Source: Candidatus Thiodiazotropha sp. 'RUGA' (GTDB lineage Bacteria > Pseudomonadota > Gammaproteobacteria > Chromatiales > Chromatiaceae). From it: a DNA stretch of 64,000 nt. The notes under the pieces were generated by a model. The model was not told where the DNA came from, made no database searches, and saw nothing but the letters and a program-made list of their open reading frames with translations. The stretch is taken from assembly GCA_016842065.1 (NCBI GenBank), contig JAEPDS010000015.1, positions 1 through 64,000 on the forward strand, in the 5' to 3' direction. The number at the start of each line of letters is the position of its first letter. Within the stretch, counting starts at the first letter, position 1. A program made the translations under genes and the position numbers. This document shows positions 8,093 through 17,788 of this stretch, in pieces.

Positions 8093-8941
8093 TCAAAGCG
8101 TCACACGGCAGAACAGGGTGTCGCTATTAAGTTCGATCATTCCATTATCTGAGATCGCTGTCACTTCGGCGGTATGTTCTCTTTTAAACGCCTCCAGCTG
8201 TTCAGGCTTGAGTCGATCAAGCAGTGATTTATAGGCAGCGCTGTTGAGCAGCCCCCACCACTCATCGACCGTCACCGGATAGCGAATCGGCTCTTCTATG
8301 ATCTCCAGATCGGTGTAATCAGCACGCTCCACGAGTGTCTGCCAACTTTTAGCGGTTTTCAGTCGATCTATTAACTCTCCAGGGGGTGACACGTCATACT
8401 CTGTTTTGAGGCGATGCAAAAACAGTTCAGCGTGGGGATTGAAGGCCGCGTCTGTAAAGGAGGAGCAGATTAACTGGCCACCCGGCTTGACGGTTTTGCA
8501 AATTGCCCTGTATGAGGCTTCCATGTCCGGGTAGAAGAACATGGCATAGCCACAGGTGACCACATCGAATCTGCCTGCCGGGTAGCTCAGCTCATCCACA
8601 TCGGATTGAATGAAACGAATATTGGTGAGCGCCATCTGCTGGGCTTTTCTAGTTGCAATATCGAGCATCTCCCGGGATAGATCGATGGCTTCGATCTGCG
8701 CGTCCGGATAGTTGATAGCGATTTCAATTGCCACGCTGCCGGTGCCTGTCGATATATCCAGTACATTCAGTCCCTCAGCCGCAGGTAAGAGTTCTGCCAA
8801 TCTTTTTGCGGAGATGCCAAAGAAGCTGTTTTGGTCATATCGGCTTGAGACGTTGTCAAAGGTGGTCTGCAGGGTCTGTTTGTATTCTATGGTATCCATT
8901 GATCTGCCGCTGTTGAGAGCGTTGTGATTTGTTGGCATCAA
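8093..8941 (-). CDS. Class I SAM-dependent methyltransferase, UbiE-like
   Basis: 282 residues, or 268 if the internal ATG at 8899 (MDTIEYK) is the true start. The SAM-binding motif I reads VLDISTGTGSVAIEIA, followed by the acidic motif II (IEAIDLSREML), the D-V-D of motif III and the post-motif KPGGQLICSSF. This is the Methyltransf_11/UbiE type, which methylates small molecules. The C-terminal 100 residues are not those of UbiE itself, so the substrate is unknown. It is monocistronic and leftward, with AT-rich upstream DNA. Confidence 0.8.
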   Translation of the reverse strand: MMPTNHNALNSGRSMDTIEYKQTLQTTFDNVSSRYDQNSFFGISAKRLAELLPAAEGLNVLDISTGTGSVAIEIAINYPDAQIEAIDLSREMLDIATRKAQQMALTNIRFIQSDVDELSYPAGRFDVVTCGYAMFFYPDMEASYRAICKTVKPGGQLICSSFTDAAFNPHAELFLHRLKTEYDVSPPGELIDRLKTAKSWQTLVERADYTDLEIIEEPIRYPVTVDEWWGLLNSAAYKSLLDRLKPEQLEAFKREHTAEVTAISDNGMIELNSDTLFCRVTL

Positions 8942-9119
8942 TCCGTTTCAAGTGGAATGAGTAAACAATGTTTAAGTCGATTTCGGGTTGTTGTTACCAG
9001 ATGCAGTGGTGTTGTGACGATTGTTACAGAAGGATACATATCCAAACAATATCATCACAGACATTAACACGCCTGTTTCTTAACCTGATGATGTCAACAA
9101 AATAACAGGGAGCATCATC

Positions 9120-9926
9120 ATGTCAAACGAAGAGTCGGCGGTTAATGGATCCAGACTGGCAGCACCATGGATGCTTGTCTTTGGTTGCATACTGCTACCC
9201 GGCCTCGCTGCAGCGGGTGAGTGGACAGCCGGTATCAACCTCGGAGCAGGGCGAAATCCACTCATCGGTGAAGACAACTATCTTGCCGCCATACCGGTGA
9301 TTGCCTATCGGGGGGAGCGTTTCCATGCCAATCTGGGTAATCCCGGTCTCTCTTACTTCAATGGCAGCTCAAATTTCGGCGGTTTGGGCTACAGCCTGAT
9401 TAAACAGGATGATTTTAAACTCGATCTGGTCGGGCGGATTCGCGCCATGGGGATTGATCCGGACGATAACGACGAGTTGCAAGGATTGGATCAACGTAAG
9501 CCGGGTTTCGATGTTGGTATCGATGTTCTGTGGGGCAGTGATCTGGGTGAGCTCAACGGCCAACTGCTTAGCGATGTCAGCAGCCGTTCGAAAGGCCAGG
9601 AGCTGGTGGTCAGTTACGCCTATCCCATGAAACATGGGGATTGGTCGTTCAGACCCGAGGTGGGTGTCAGTTGGCAGAGCAGTAAATTGAGCGACTACTA
9701 CTTCGGGGTGGATGACGATGAGACCGGGGCCGGGCTGGAAAGCTATGCAGCCAAGTCCACCGTGACACCCTTCCTGGGTATTCAGGCGGAGTATGCCTGG
9801 TCCAAACAGATACGCTTGGTCGGTGGTGCCGGTATCGGTCGTCTGGGAGATGGTATCAGTGACAGTCCGATCGTCGATGGGCGCAATCTGGCCGGTGGTT
9901 TTGTGGGGGCGGTTTACCGTTTTTAG
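9120..9926 (+). CDS. MipA/OmpV family outer-membrane protein
   Basis: 268 residues. A hydrophobic segment (about 17-32) ending LAAAGEW is a probable signal peptide, with a polar leader of about 16 residues before it that is unusually long. The mature part shows alternating beta-strand patterning, Gly- and Asp-rich turns, and a C-terminal aromatic residue (AVYRF), typical of outer-membrane barrels. The family includes MipA, a murein-scaffolding protein, and OmpV. The stop is 11 bp before the adaptor gene of a MacAB-like exporter, so it is probably its first operon partner and could be the outer-membrane component. Confidence 0.8.
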   Translation: MSNEESAVNGSRLAAPWMLVFGCILLPGLAAAGEWTAGINLGAGRNPLIGEDNYLAAIPVIAYRGERFHANLGNPGLSYFNGSSNFGGLGYSLIKQDDFKLDLVGRIRAMGIDPDDNDELQGLDQRKPGFDVGIDVLWGSDLGELNGQLLSDVSSRSKGQELVVSYAYPMKHGDWSFRPEVGVSWQSSKLSDYYFGVDDDETGAGLESYAAKSTVTPFLGIQAEYAWSKQIRLVGGAGIGRLGDGISDSPIVDGRNLAGGFVGAVYRF

Positions 9927-9937
9927 GCGGACTTTTC

Positions 9938-11014
9938 ATGCGACTGAAATCCATCGCAACCGGGTTGTTGATGCTGCTGCTCCCGCTCGGTCTGTTTCTG
10001 GCCGGGTTCTGGGATCAACCCAGGCAGGTCGAAACCGTTCAGGTCGAGCGGGGTGATCTGTCACTGCTGATCCGGGTAACCGGTGAGGTGATCAACGATC
10101 GCCGGGTGGAATTGACTGCGTTGGTGGATGGTCAGCTGATCGGCGTCGAAGCGGGTGTCGGCGATCGGGTCAGTGCCGGTCAGATACTGGCGAAGATGGA
10201 CAATCGTGCTGCGGCCGCCAATCGTCAACGGGCAGAGGCGTTTGTGCAGCAGCATGCGGTTTTACGTAAAGAGGCAGACCTGCGCTACCAGCGACTGAGC
10301 AAGCTGGTTGCCAAGGGTGCTGTAACCGAGGAGCAACTGGAGGATGCAGAGCTGGAGTGGCAGGCCGCTACTGCGGTTTGGCAAGTGGCCAAGGCAGAGC
10401 TGCTGCTGACGGAGGTGGCCCAGGAGTGGCAGGTGATCCGTGCGCCGTTCGATGCGGTGGTAGTGAAGAAATCCACTGAGAAGGGGCAGTGGGTTGAGGC
10501 GGGCACCCCGCTTTTCTCCCTGGTGGCTCTGGATGGTTGGCAGATCGAGGCCCATGTGGATGCGGTGGACAGTGGGCGTATCAAGCTTGGTCAGACGGTT
10601 GACTTGAAATCCGATGCCTTCCCCGGAAAAAACTGGCACTCGGAAGTGAGTTGGATCGGACCCAACGTGGAACAGGAGCAGGAGCGTCGACTCAACACCT
10701 TCAAAGTGCGGTTGGATCCGGGTGAGGCTGCGCCGGCACTGCTGTTGGGTCAACAGGTGGACCTGGAGATTCTGGTGGCGCAGCGTCAGGGTGTACTGAA
10801 ACTGCCCCTTACCGCACTCAAAGAGGATCAGGAGCGGTTCCAGGTCGGGATGATCGAAGCGGGTCTTTTAAGTTACCGGGAGGTGGCGCTGGGTCTGCAG
10901 GGGGATAGTCATGTGGAGTTGCTGTCCGGTATCCAGGAAGGTGACAAAGTGGTGCTGTTGGAGTCCGCCAAACTGGAGTCCGGAATTGTTGTGCAGGAGA
11001 GAACAGAGCAATGA
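9938..11014 (+). CDS. Periplasmic adaptor subunit, MacA/HlyD family
   Basis: 358 residues. One N-terminal membrane anchor or signal segment (about 6-23). The biotinyl-lipoyl half motif is GVEAGVGDRVSAGQILAKMD, followed by an alpha-helical hairpin (about 85-155) and the second lipoyl half (IRAPFDAVVVKK..GQWVEAGTPLFSL). A beta-barrel domain and a membrane-proximal domain come after. It would bridge the inner-membrane transporter encoded downstream to an outer-membrane channel. It overlaps the ATPase gene by 4 bp (ATGA), so the two are co-translated. Substrate unknown. Confidence 0.85.
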   Translation: MRLKSIATGLLMLLLPLGLFLAGFWDQPRQVETVQVERGDLSLLIRVTGEVINDRRVELTALVDGQLIGVEAGVGDRVSAGQILAKMDNRAAAANRQRAEAFVQQHAVLRKEADLRYQRLSKLVAKGAVTEEQLEDAELEWQAATAVWQVAKAELLLTEVAQEWQVIRAPFDAVVVKKSTEKGQWVEAGTPLFSLVALDGWQIEAHVDAVDSGRIKLGQTVDLKSDAFPGKNWHSEVSWIGPNVEQEQERRLNTFKVRLDPGEAAPALLLGQQVDLEILVAQRQGVLKLPLTALKEDQERFQVGMIEAGLLSYREVALGLQGDSHVELLSGIQEGDKVVLLESAKLESGIVVQERTEQ

Positions 11015-11670
11015 TCCAGATGCAGGCGTTGCATAAATCCTATTGGCGGGGCGGCAGCGAGCTGCCCGTGATCCGCGGCATCGACTTGAACATTTCAGCG
11101 GGTGAATTTGTCGCCATCATGGGGCCCTCCGGATCGGGTAAAAGCACTCTGATGAATATCATCGGTTGTCTCGATCTGGCGGACCGTGGTGAGTACCGGC
11201 TGAACGGGGAGAGAGTGTCGGGTGCGCCGTCTTCCCGCTTGGCCGAGCTGCGGGGCCAGGCCATCGGTTTTATATTTCAGTCCTTCAATCTGATTGCCAA
11301 TCGGAGTGCGTTGGAGAATGTGGCACTGCCGTTGCTCTATCAGGGCATTGCCCGGGATGAGCGTATCAGTCTTGCCACACAGGCGCTGCAACGAGTCGCT
11401 ATGTTGGATCGGGCCTCGCATCAGCCAAACCAGCTCTCAGGCGGTCAGCAGCAGCGGGTCGCCATTGCCCGGGCACTGGTCAATCGCCCCAGCTTGCTGA
11501 TCGCGGATGAGCCGACCGGTGCGTTGGACAGCCGCAATGGAGATCAGGTTATGCAACTCTTCAACGAGCTGCATAACGAAGGACATACACTGGTGATGGT
11601 GACCCATGATCCATTGATCGGTGAGCGGGCGGATCGGGTGATCATGTTGCACGATGGTATGGTGATATGA
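11011..11670 (+). CDS. ABC transporter ATP-binding protein, MacB/LolD type
   Basis: 219 residues, a complete single ATPase domain. Walker A is GPSGSGKST (about 37-45), the signature is LSGGQQQRVAIARAL, Walker B is LLIADEPTGALD, and the switch His is in VTHD. The sequence IGCLDLADRGEY after Walker A is typical of the MacB/LolD/FtsE group, which power mechanotransmission rather than transport through the membrane. It overlaps both neighbours by 4 bp, consistent with a tight adaptor-ATPase-permease operon. Confidence 0.9.
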   Translation: MIQMQALHKSYWRGGSELPVIRGIDLNISAGEFVAIMGPSGSGKSTLMNIIGCLDLADRGEYRLNGERVSGAPSSRLAELRGQAIGFIFQSFNLIANRSALENVALPLLYQGIARDERISLATQALQRVAMLDRASHQPNQLSGGQQQRVAIARALVNRPSLLIADEPTGALDSRNGDQVMQLFNELHNEGHTLVMVTHDPLIGERADRVIMLHDGMVI

Positions 11671-12911
11671 ACCGGCTGCGGGTGTTTATCGAGCTGACCG
11701 GCGAGGCGGTGATTGCATTGTGGCAGAACCGCTTGAGATCACTGCTGAGTGTTTTGGGTATTGCCATTGGCATCGCCGCGGTGATGACGGTCAGCGCGGT
11801 GAGCAGCGGTGGTAAACAGTTTGTACTGAAAGAGCTGGAGACGTTTGGGTTACGATCGCTGTGGGTGTTTCGGGACTACAAGGAAAAAGATCCCCAGTCG
11901 CGGGTCAGAGACAGCTCCGGAATCGATAGCCGCGACCTGAAACTGTTGAAAGGGGCGTGTTGCCCCGCAGTGAAGCGCTTGAGCCCGGTGTTGCTCGCTG
12001 CCAATCGACCGATTGTGCAAAACGGCAATCGTTACAGCAGTGCCCAGTTGAAAGGTGTGGATGCCAACTATACCGGGATCAACAATGACCGGTTGACCAT
12101 GGGGCGCGGTTTTCAACCAGGGGATATCAAGGGCCGTCGTCCGGTGGCTCTGATCGGTGAAACGGTGAGTCAGGATCTCTATCCTCAATCGGAAAACCCA
12201 ATCGGTCGGGATCTGCGTATCGGGGGACGTCGATATCAGGTGATCGGGGTGTTGGAATACAAGAGCCGGGATCTGCTCGCAAGCATTGGATCGGATGGGG
12301 GCGAGGATGCGAATAACAGAATCCTGCTGCCCTATACCCAGGTGCAACAGATGAATGGCAATCAACAGGTCAGTTATCTGCAAGCGGAAGCGGTCTCCAT
12401 CGCCAAGGCCGAACAGGCGGCCGATCAACTGAGGTTGGCGCTGCAGAGGCGCTACCGGGGCAGCTACCAATACACCAAGATCACACTCGCCTCCTATCTG
12501 AAAACCGTCGACCGGATATTGGGTGGAATTACCGCGATGGGGGTGGTGGCCGCTTCCACCGCGCTGCTGGTCGGCGGTATTGGTGTGGCGGGCATCATGA
12601 GTACGGCGGTGGTGGAACGAATCCGTGAGATTGGTGTACGCATGGCGATCGGTGCAAATCGTCGCCACATTCTGTTTCAGTTTCTCGCCGAGGCGGTATT
12701 GATCAGTCTGGCCGGTGGTATGGCGGGTCTACTGTTTGGTTTATTGCTTGGTGGAACCCTCGATCTGTTAACCGGGTTTCCATTGATGCCGACATTGGGC
12801 GGCGTACTGACCGGATTGATCGTATCGGTTCTGGTGGGGTTGGCTTCCGGTTACTATCCCGCTCGTCGTGCGGCAGATTTTCTACCGGTTGAAGCGCTGC
12901 GGCGGGAGTGA
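11667..12911 (+). CDS. ABC transporter permease, MacB-like with FtsX domain
   Basis: 414 residues with the MacB permease architecture. A first membrane helix lies near 20-45 (LLSVLGIAIGIAAVMTVSAV), a large periplasmic MacB_PCD domain covers about 50-275, and three C-terminal helices form the FtsX domain (about 285-405) with the motif REIGVRMAIGANRRHI. The ATPase is a separate upstream gene, unlike E. coli MacB where the two are fused. It is the last gene of the 9.1-12.9 kb operon. Substrates of this family include antibiotics, peptides and toxins; none can be assigned here. Confidence 0.88.
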   Translation: MNRLRVFIELTGEAVIALWQNRLRSLLSVLGIAIGIAAVMTVSAVSSGGKQFVLKELETFGLRSLWVFRDYKEKDPQSRVRDSSGIDSRDLKLLKGACCPAVKRLSPVLLAANRPIVQNGNRYSSAQLKGVDANYTGINNDRLTMGRGFQPGDIKGRRPVALIGETVSQDLYPQSENPIGRDLRIGGRRYQVIGVLEYKSRDLLASIGSDGGEDANNRILLPYTQVQQMNGNQQVSYLQAEAVSIAKAEQAADQLRLALQRRYRGSYQYTKITLASYLKTVDRILGGITAMGVVAASTALLVGGIGVAGIMSTAVVERIREIGVRMAIGANRRHILFQFLAEAVLISLAGGMAGLLFGLLLGGTLDLLTGFPLMPTLGGVLTGLIVSVLVGLASGYYPARRAADFLPVEALRRE

Positions 12912-13706
12912 TTTGTGGCTGCATGCAGGTCTACAGGGCTGCGTGGATGGCCCCCGCAGTACGGGCCTCGTTGCCATCGATGGTAAGCCTCTCGTGGCAC
13001 CGATCCTTGCTTCCCTGGTCATCTTGTCAGTTGGCCTGTTTAAGGTGGAAATTCCCAAACATGCCATCAGCCATATCCGAATAATCATCTCACTGTTGAA
13101 TCATTAATACACTGATCAATTGCAGCTACAGGAGATTCGCTGTGTGGATTGAGAAACCTCATTATGAGATGGCATGTCGAGCTTTTTCATGTGGCTGTTC
13201 AGTTACAGATTATGGATAAAAATCGATGCTTTTGTACAACAAAAGCCGTAGTTAATTTAGGGTTATGCTGTGGAACAAAGCACAATTGAAATATGCCTTT
13301 GAGGAAGTGTAAAAAAACTCGCTTCGATGCCTATTGTCCGCTTGGTTTTATGCTAGTTTTTTATATAGCGACATTCGCTTTTTGAGGGTATGACGACTGG
13401 CCTGATTCCACATGCTCCTCAAATCAATCGCCTGAGTGTACTGGGATCTACCCTGATCCTTTACTGTTAATGCAGCTGGATAGGGATTGAGGCTATGTGT
13501 GGATAGGGTGATCTCTGAAGGTATGGATGACCACAGTGAGGCAGAGGAGTTATAAGGCACTCACTGTCGTTTATAAGGGGCTGATCTTTATCGCGGGAAG
13601 CGTTTCTTAATGGCCTTGAAAGATAATCTGTCAATCAGAGGTTACCAGGCGCCGAACAATAAACAGCGGTCTGAGTGATCAGCACCGCGAATGTGAGGCT
13701 GTTAAA
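12912..13706. other. Intergenic region upstream of the hydrogenase operon
   Basis: About 795 bp without a convincing gene; short frames on both strands show no family resemblance. It should hold the terminator of the exporter operon and the promoter of the hydrogenase operon. I found no FNR-type box and no clear sigma-54 (GG-N10-GC) promoter in it by eye. Confidence 0.5.
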
Positions 13707-14831
13707 GTGCAACAGAGCGCTAAGATTGAACGACAACCGGGCTTTCTGCCCCGCGCCGACTTTCAGCGGTTGCTGGATGGGGTTGTGAAATCCGGTTATC
13801 AGCTGTTGGGACCGGTTGTGAAGGATGGGGCGATCCAGTTGATGGAGGTCTCCGACGCCAGGCAATTGGTAAAAGGGCTGACCAACGAACAGCAGCCCGG
13901 TCACTATCGGCTGCAACAGACAGCCGGTGAACGGTTGTTTGACTGGAATCATGGACCGCAAGGGTTAAAACCACTCTGTTTTGCCCCCCATGAAGTGTTA
14001 TGGGTTGAACAGAAGGATCCTTTGAGTTTTACAACCCGTCTACCGGATCTGAAACCGACCGCTGTGCTGGGGGTGAGGGGCTGTGACCTGGCCGCACTGG
14101 CGATCCAGGACCGGCACTTTCTGCATGCCGCTGGTGCCGACCCCCACTATCGACAGCGACGTGAACAGTTATTGTTGATCGGCATCGATTGCGCCCACTC
14201 GGCGGAGAGCTGCTTCTGTGCCTCAACCGGTGATGGGCCGAGTGTCAATCAGGGCGTCGATATTGGATTATCAGAACTTGATGATGGGTTTCTGGTCTGG
14301 TCCGGAAGTGACCAGGGAGAGGCTGTTCTACAGCAGATCGATTTGGCCGCAGCGCAAACTCAACAGCTGGAGCAGATGGCGCGTCAGTCAGAACAGGCGG
14401 CGCAGGAGCAGCAGCGCAAACTGCCATCAGCTGAAGAGCTGATGCGTCTCTATCAACGGCTTGAACATGCCCATTGGCAGCAGATTGCCGAGCGCTGCCT
14501 GGGGTGTGGTAACTGCACGGCTGTCTGTCCCACCTGTTTCTGTTACGACACTCACCACGAAGTCTCATTGGATGGCCTGTCGGCACAAAATGTTCGTCAG
14601 TGGGACTCCTGCTTCAGTGCCAGTCACAGCAGTATGGGCGGTTTCAAGGTGCGTGGAGATATCCTCAGCCGTTACCGTCAGTGGCTGACCCATAAGCTGG
14701 CGGGGTGGCAGGAGCAGCAGGGGCGGATTGGATGCACCGGTTGCGGTCGCTGTATCACCTGGTGTCCGGTGGGCATCGATCTCACCAAAGAGTCCGACGC
14801 TATTCTGTGGGAGGGGAGTCTCGATGAGTGA
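13707..14831 (+). CDS. hydB: Group 3b-type hydrogenase beta subunit, 4Fe-4S dicluster protein
   Basis: 374 residues from GTG 13707. The N-terminal 200 residues resemble the AsrA/HydB family (V-RGCDLAAL near 125). Two C-terminal ferredoxin motifs are CLGCGNCTAVCPTCFCYD and CTGCGRCITWCPVGIDLT. In four-subunit group 3b hydrogenases this subunit passes electrons between the hydrogenase dimer and the flavoprotein. It is the first gene of a tight operon and overlaps the next gene by 8 bp. The same family includes anaerobic sulfite reductase subunit A, but the adjacent hydrogenase genes decide the call. Confidence 0.87.
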   Translation: MQQSAKIERQPGFLPRADFQRLLDGVVKSGYQLLGPVVKDGAIQLMEVSDARQLVKGLTNEQQPGHYRLQQTAGERLFDWNHGPQGLKPLCFAPHEVLWVEQKDPLSFTTRLPDLKPTAVLGVRGCDLAALAIQDRHFLHAAGADPHYRQRREQLLLIGIDCAHSAESCFCASTGDGPSVNQGVDIGLSELDDGFLVWSGSDQGEAVLQQIDLAAAQTQQLEQMARQSEQAAQEQQRKLPSAEELMRLYQRLEHAHWQQIAERCLGCGNCTAVCPTCFCYDTHHEVSLDGLSAQNVRQWDSCFSASHSSMGGFKVRGDILSRYRQWLTHKLAGWQEQQGRIGCTGCGRCITWCPVGIDLTKESDAILWEGSLDE

Positions 14832-15657
14832 TCTGCATCTGCCCCGTACAGCAGTTATCGATGAGCGTATTCAGGAATCGCCGACCATCTTTACACTCAG
14901 ATTGAGGTTTGAGGATGCGGCCGCCCAGGAGGTGTTTGAGTTCGCGCCCGGGCAGTTCAACATGGTGACCCATTTCGCCGCCGGAGAGATCCCGATCTCG
15001 ATCGTCAATGATCCCAAGGACAGCCACTATTTCGACCATACGATACGGGTGGTTGGCCGGGTCTCTGAAGCGATGTCGAATCTGCAGCCGGGCGATCGGG
15101 TGGGGATACGCGGGCCGTTCGGCAGAGGCTGGCCGGTAGCGGATGCGGCGGGACGCGATGTGTTGCTGGTTACCGGCGGTCTGGGTTGTGCGCCATTGGT
15201 TTCGGTGATCCGCTTTCTGATGAAGCGACGCAATCAGTTCGGTCATCTGCATATCCTGCAAGGGGTCAAGCATTCGAATGATCTGATTTGGCGTGAGCAA
15301 TACGACACCTGGGCCAGGGAACCGGATGTCAATGTGCTGCTGGCCGCCGATGTGGTAACCCGTGAGTGGCATGGTCAGCAGGGAATGGTTACCGAACTGA
15401 TCGGGCAGCTCAATCTGCGTCATGGTCGCACCATTGCGATGTTGTGTGGACCGGAAATGATGATGTTGGCCGCCATCGCCAATCTGAGGGATCTTGGGAT
15501 TGCCGATCACCAGATCTGGTTCAGTATGGAGCGCAATATGCAGTGCGGTATCGGACAGTGTGGCCACTGCCAGATCGGGGCCAAATATGTCTGTCGGGAT
15601 GGGCCGGTATTCTGTTACTCCGAACTGGCAGATTTAATGGGAGCGAAAGGCTTTTGA
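14824..15657 (+). CDS. hydG: Group 3b-type hydrogenase gamma subunit, FAD/NAD(P)-binding
   Basis: 277 residues from ATG 14824, which overlaps the hydB stop; an earlier in-frame start would run deep into hydB. The FAD-binding domain (about 1-105) belongs to the ferredoxin-NADP reductase type. It is followed by an NAD(P)-binding motif (LLVTGGLGCAPL) and MLCGPEMMM. The C-terminal [2Fe-2S] motif has Cys residues in CGIGQCGHCQIG and a later CYSEL. It takes or delivers electrons at NAD(P)H. The order beta-gamma-delta-alpha is that of archaeal sulfhydrogenase and bacterial group 3b enzymes. Confidence 0.87.
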   Translation: MSDLHLPRTAVIDERIQESPTIFTLRLRFEDAAAQEVFEFAPGQFNMVTHFAAGEIPISIVNDPKDSHYFDHTIRVVGRVSEAMSNLQPGDRVGIRGPFGRGWPVADAAGRDVLLVTGGLGCAPLVSVIRFLMKRRNQFGHLHILQGVKHSNDLIWREQYDTWAREPDVNVLLAADVVTREWHGQQGMVTELIGQLNLRHGRTIAMLCGPEMMMLAAIANLRDLGIADHQIWFSMERNMQCGIGQCGHCQIGAKYVCRDGPVFCYSELADLMGAKGF

Positions 15658-15708
15658 TCTCTCCATGGCTTAAACCCTATGAGCAACCCATAGAGCTGGG
15701 CAACGATT

Positions 15709-16497
15709 ATGGCCACAGATAAACCGAAACTCGCTGTACACAAATTCAGTTCCTGCGATGGCTGCCAGCTGGCGCTACTGAATCTTGGGGAACCACTGCT
15801 GGCGCTGCCTGGACTGGTGGATATCGTCCATTTCGCTGAAGCAGGACCGAATTCGCCGGACCAAGCGGTGGATATCTCACTGGTTGAGGGAAGTGTCTCT
15901 ACCCCGGAGGATATTCAACGGATTCAACAGGTCAGACAGAACAGCAAGCTGCTGGTGAGTATCGGGGCCTGCGCCACCAGTGGCGGTTTGCAGGCGCTGG
16001 GCAACTTTGCCAACCGTCACGAGTGGATGGCATCGGTCTATAGCAATCCTGAAAACATCGAAGTTCTGAACAGTTCCGATCCCATCTCGAAACATGTCAA
16101 AGTCGATCTGCAGATTCAGGGGTGTCCGGTCAACTCCACTCAGGTGATCGGCGCTTTGAGGAATCTGCTCTCAGGGGTAGCCCCAAGAGCCGAAGTCCAC
16201 TCGGTCTGCATGGAGTGCAAGCGTCAAGGTCTGATCTGCACGATGGTGACGCAAGGGGAGCCGTGTATGGGGCCGGTCACTTTGGCCGGTTGCGGTGCCC
16301 TGTGTCCGGCAACCGGTCGGGGTTGCTACGGCTGTTACGGGCCGGCAGAGCAGCTCAATGATCGTTCCATCTCCGATCGATTTGAACAACTTGGTCTGGA
16401 TGCACAAGCCGTACTGAGACGTTTCCGTTTTATTGCCAACAGTGCAGCCGGCTTCAAAGCAGCCAGTGAAGGGCTGCGAGGTGATACCGATGGCTGA
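15709..16497 (+). CDS. hydD: Group 3b-type [NiFe] hydrogenase small (delta) subunit
   Basis: 262 residues. It has the NADH-dehydrogenase-20K/hydrogenase-small-subunit fold with the proximal-cluster Cys residues in SSCDGCQLALLN (about 14-21), IGACATSGG and IQGCPVNS. A C-terminal Cys-rich part (CMECKRQGLIC..CMGP..CGALCP..CYGCYGP) provides further Fe-S clusters. There is no Tat signal peptide, so the enzyme is cytoplasmic, as for group 3. It starts 51 bp after hydG and overlaps the large-subunit gene by 8 bp. Confidence 0.88.
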   Translation: MATDKPKLAVHKFSSCDGCQLALLNLGEPLLALPGLVDIVHFAEAGPNSPDQAVDISLVEGSVSTPEDIQRIQQVRQNSKLLVSIGACATSGGLQALGNFANRHEWMASVYSNPENIEVLNSSDPISKHVKVDLQIQGCPVNSTQVIGALRNLLSGVAPRAEVHSVCMECKRQGLICTMVTQGEPCMGPVTLAGCGALCPATGRGCYGCYGPAEQLNDRSISDRFEQLGLDAQAVLRRFRFIANSAAGFKAASEGLRGDTDG

Positions 16498-17788
16498 GCA
16501 TCGCGATATCCATATCAATGTACCGGTATTGACCCGTGTCGAGGGAGAGGGTGCCCTGGAACTGGACATTGTCGGTGGTGAGATCGAGCGGCTCAATCTG
16601 CGTATCTTCGAGCCCCCCAGACTGTTTGAGAAATTTGTCGAAGGCTATGAACGCAACCAGGTCATCGACATGGTGGCAAGGATCTGCGGGATCTGCCCGG
16701 TTGCCTACCAGATGAGTGCCGTGCAGGCATTCGAGCGTCTCTCGGGTTTTACCCCGGATCCCTGGGTTCAGAGGATGCGCAGGGTGATGTATTGCGGTGA
16801 ATGGCTGCAGAGTCATGCCCTGCATGTGCATCTGCTGGCGGCACCGGATTTTCTCGGTTTCGAATCCGCTATCGCCATGGCGGCAGACTACCCGGACGCG
16901 GTGCGCCGCGGTCTGCAGCTGCAAACCCTGGGCAATGATCTGATCGCCATGTTTGGTGGCCGCTCGGTACATCCGGTTGGGATCAGGCTGGGTGGCTTCT
17001 ATCGGGCGCCCGATGGCTCTGCGGTGGAGATGATGCTGCAACGGCTGCGGGCGGCTCTGCCGGAAGCCGAGGCGCTGATCGGCTGGACAGCCGGGTTGAG
17101 TTTTCCCGATGACGATCAATCCTTCATCAGCGTGGCGTTGAGTGACCCCGATGAGTATGCGATTGGTCAGGGAAGGCTGATTTCCGGGCAGGGGCTGGAT
17201 ATCGATATCTGCTATTTCGACAGCCACTTCAAGGAGGTTCAGTCGCCCCATTCGACCGCCCTGCATTGCGAACTGGAAGAGCGGGCCTATCTGACAGGCC
17301 CACTGGCGAGGTTGAATCTGAATTTCCATCAGCTGCCGCCCGAGGTGCGCCGGTTGATGGAAGGCTGCGGTATCAGTTTCCCCAGTCACAATATGTTCCA
17401 TAGTATCGTGGCCCGTGCAATCGAACTCTACTTTGCCATCTTCGAGGCGATCCGTTTGTTGCAGGATTATCAGACTCCGACACAGCCTTACCGGGAGGTG
17501 GAAGCGGTGGAGGGGAATGCCTTTGGCTGTACCGAGGCGCCGAGAGGGATCCTCTGGCATCGTTATGACGTGGATGATGCGGGTATTGTGCGTTACGCGC
17601 GAATCGTACCGCCGACCAGTCAGAATCAGGGCCGCATAGAAGAGGATATTGCCCTGTCGCTGCAGAAATTCGGCCTGGATCAAACCGATGAAAAGCTGCG
17701 GCTGCGAGCCGAGCAGGTGATACGCAACTATGACCCCTGCATCTCCTGTGCGACCCATTTCCTCAAGCTGAACGTCAACCGCGGATGA
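16490..17788 (+). CDS. hydA: [NiFe] hydrogenase large (alpha) subunit, group 3b type
   Basis: 432 residues from ATG 16490; this start overlaps hydD slightly and gives the normal N-terminus (INVPVLTRVEGEGAL). The L1 motif RICGICPVAYQ (near 63) and the L2 motif DPCISCATH near the C-terminus supply the four Cys ligands of the Ni-Fe site. A 9-residue tail after the L2 His would be removed by the maturation protease encoded next. The enzyme would catalyse H2 oxidation or evolution coupled to NAD(P); group 3b members can also reduce polysulfide. No hyp accessory genes lie in the window, so they must be elsewhere. Confidence 0.9.
   Translation: MAEHRDIHINVPVLTRVEGEGALELDIVGGEIERLNLRIFEPPRLFEKFVEGYERNQVIDMVARICGICPVAYQMSAVQAFERLSGFTPDPWVQRMRRVMYCGEWLQSHALHVHLLAAPDFLGFESAIAMAADYPDAVRRGLQLQTLGNDLIAMFGGRSVHPVGIRLGGFYRAPDGSAVEMMLQRLRAALPEAEALIGWTAGLSFPDDDQSFISVALSDPDEYAIGQGRLISGQGLDIDICYFDSHFKEVQSPHSTALHCELEERAYLTGPLARLNLNFHQLPPEVRRLMEGCGISFPSHNMFHSIVARAIELYFAIFEAIRLLQDYQTPTQPYREVEAVEGNAFGCTEAPRGILWHRYDVDDAGIVRYARIVPPTSQNQGRIEEDIALSLQKFGLDQTDEKLRLRAEQVIRNYDPCISCATHFLKLNVNRG

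Noticed and set aside
16454-17758. Long leftward open frame opposite the hydrogenase large-subunit gene
   Set aside because: It is antisense to a clear NiFe hydrogenase gene with all ligands; the translated sequence has no family resemblance and is a codon-bias shadow.
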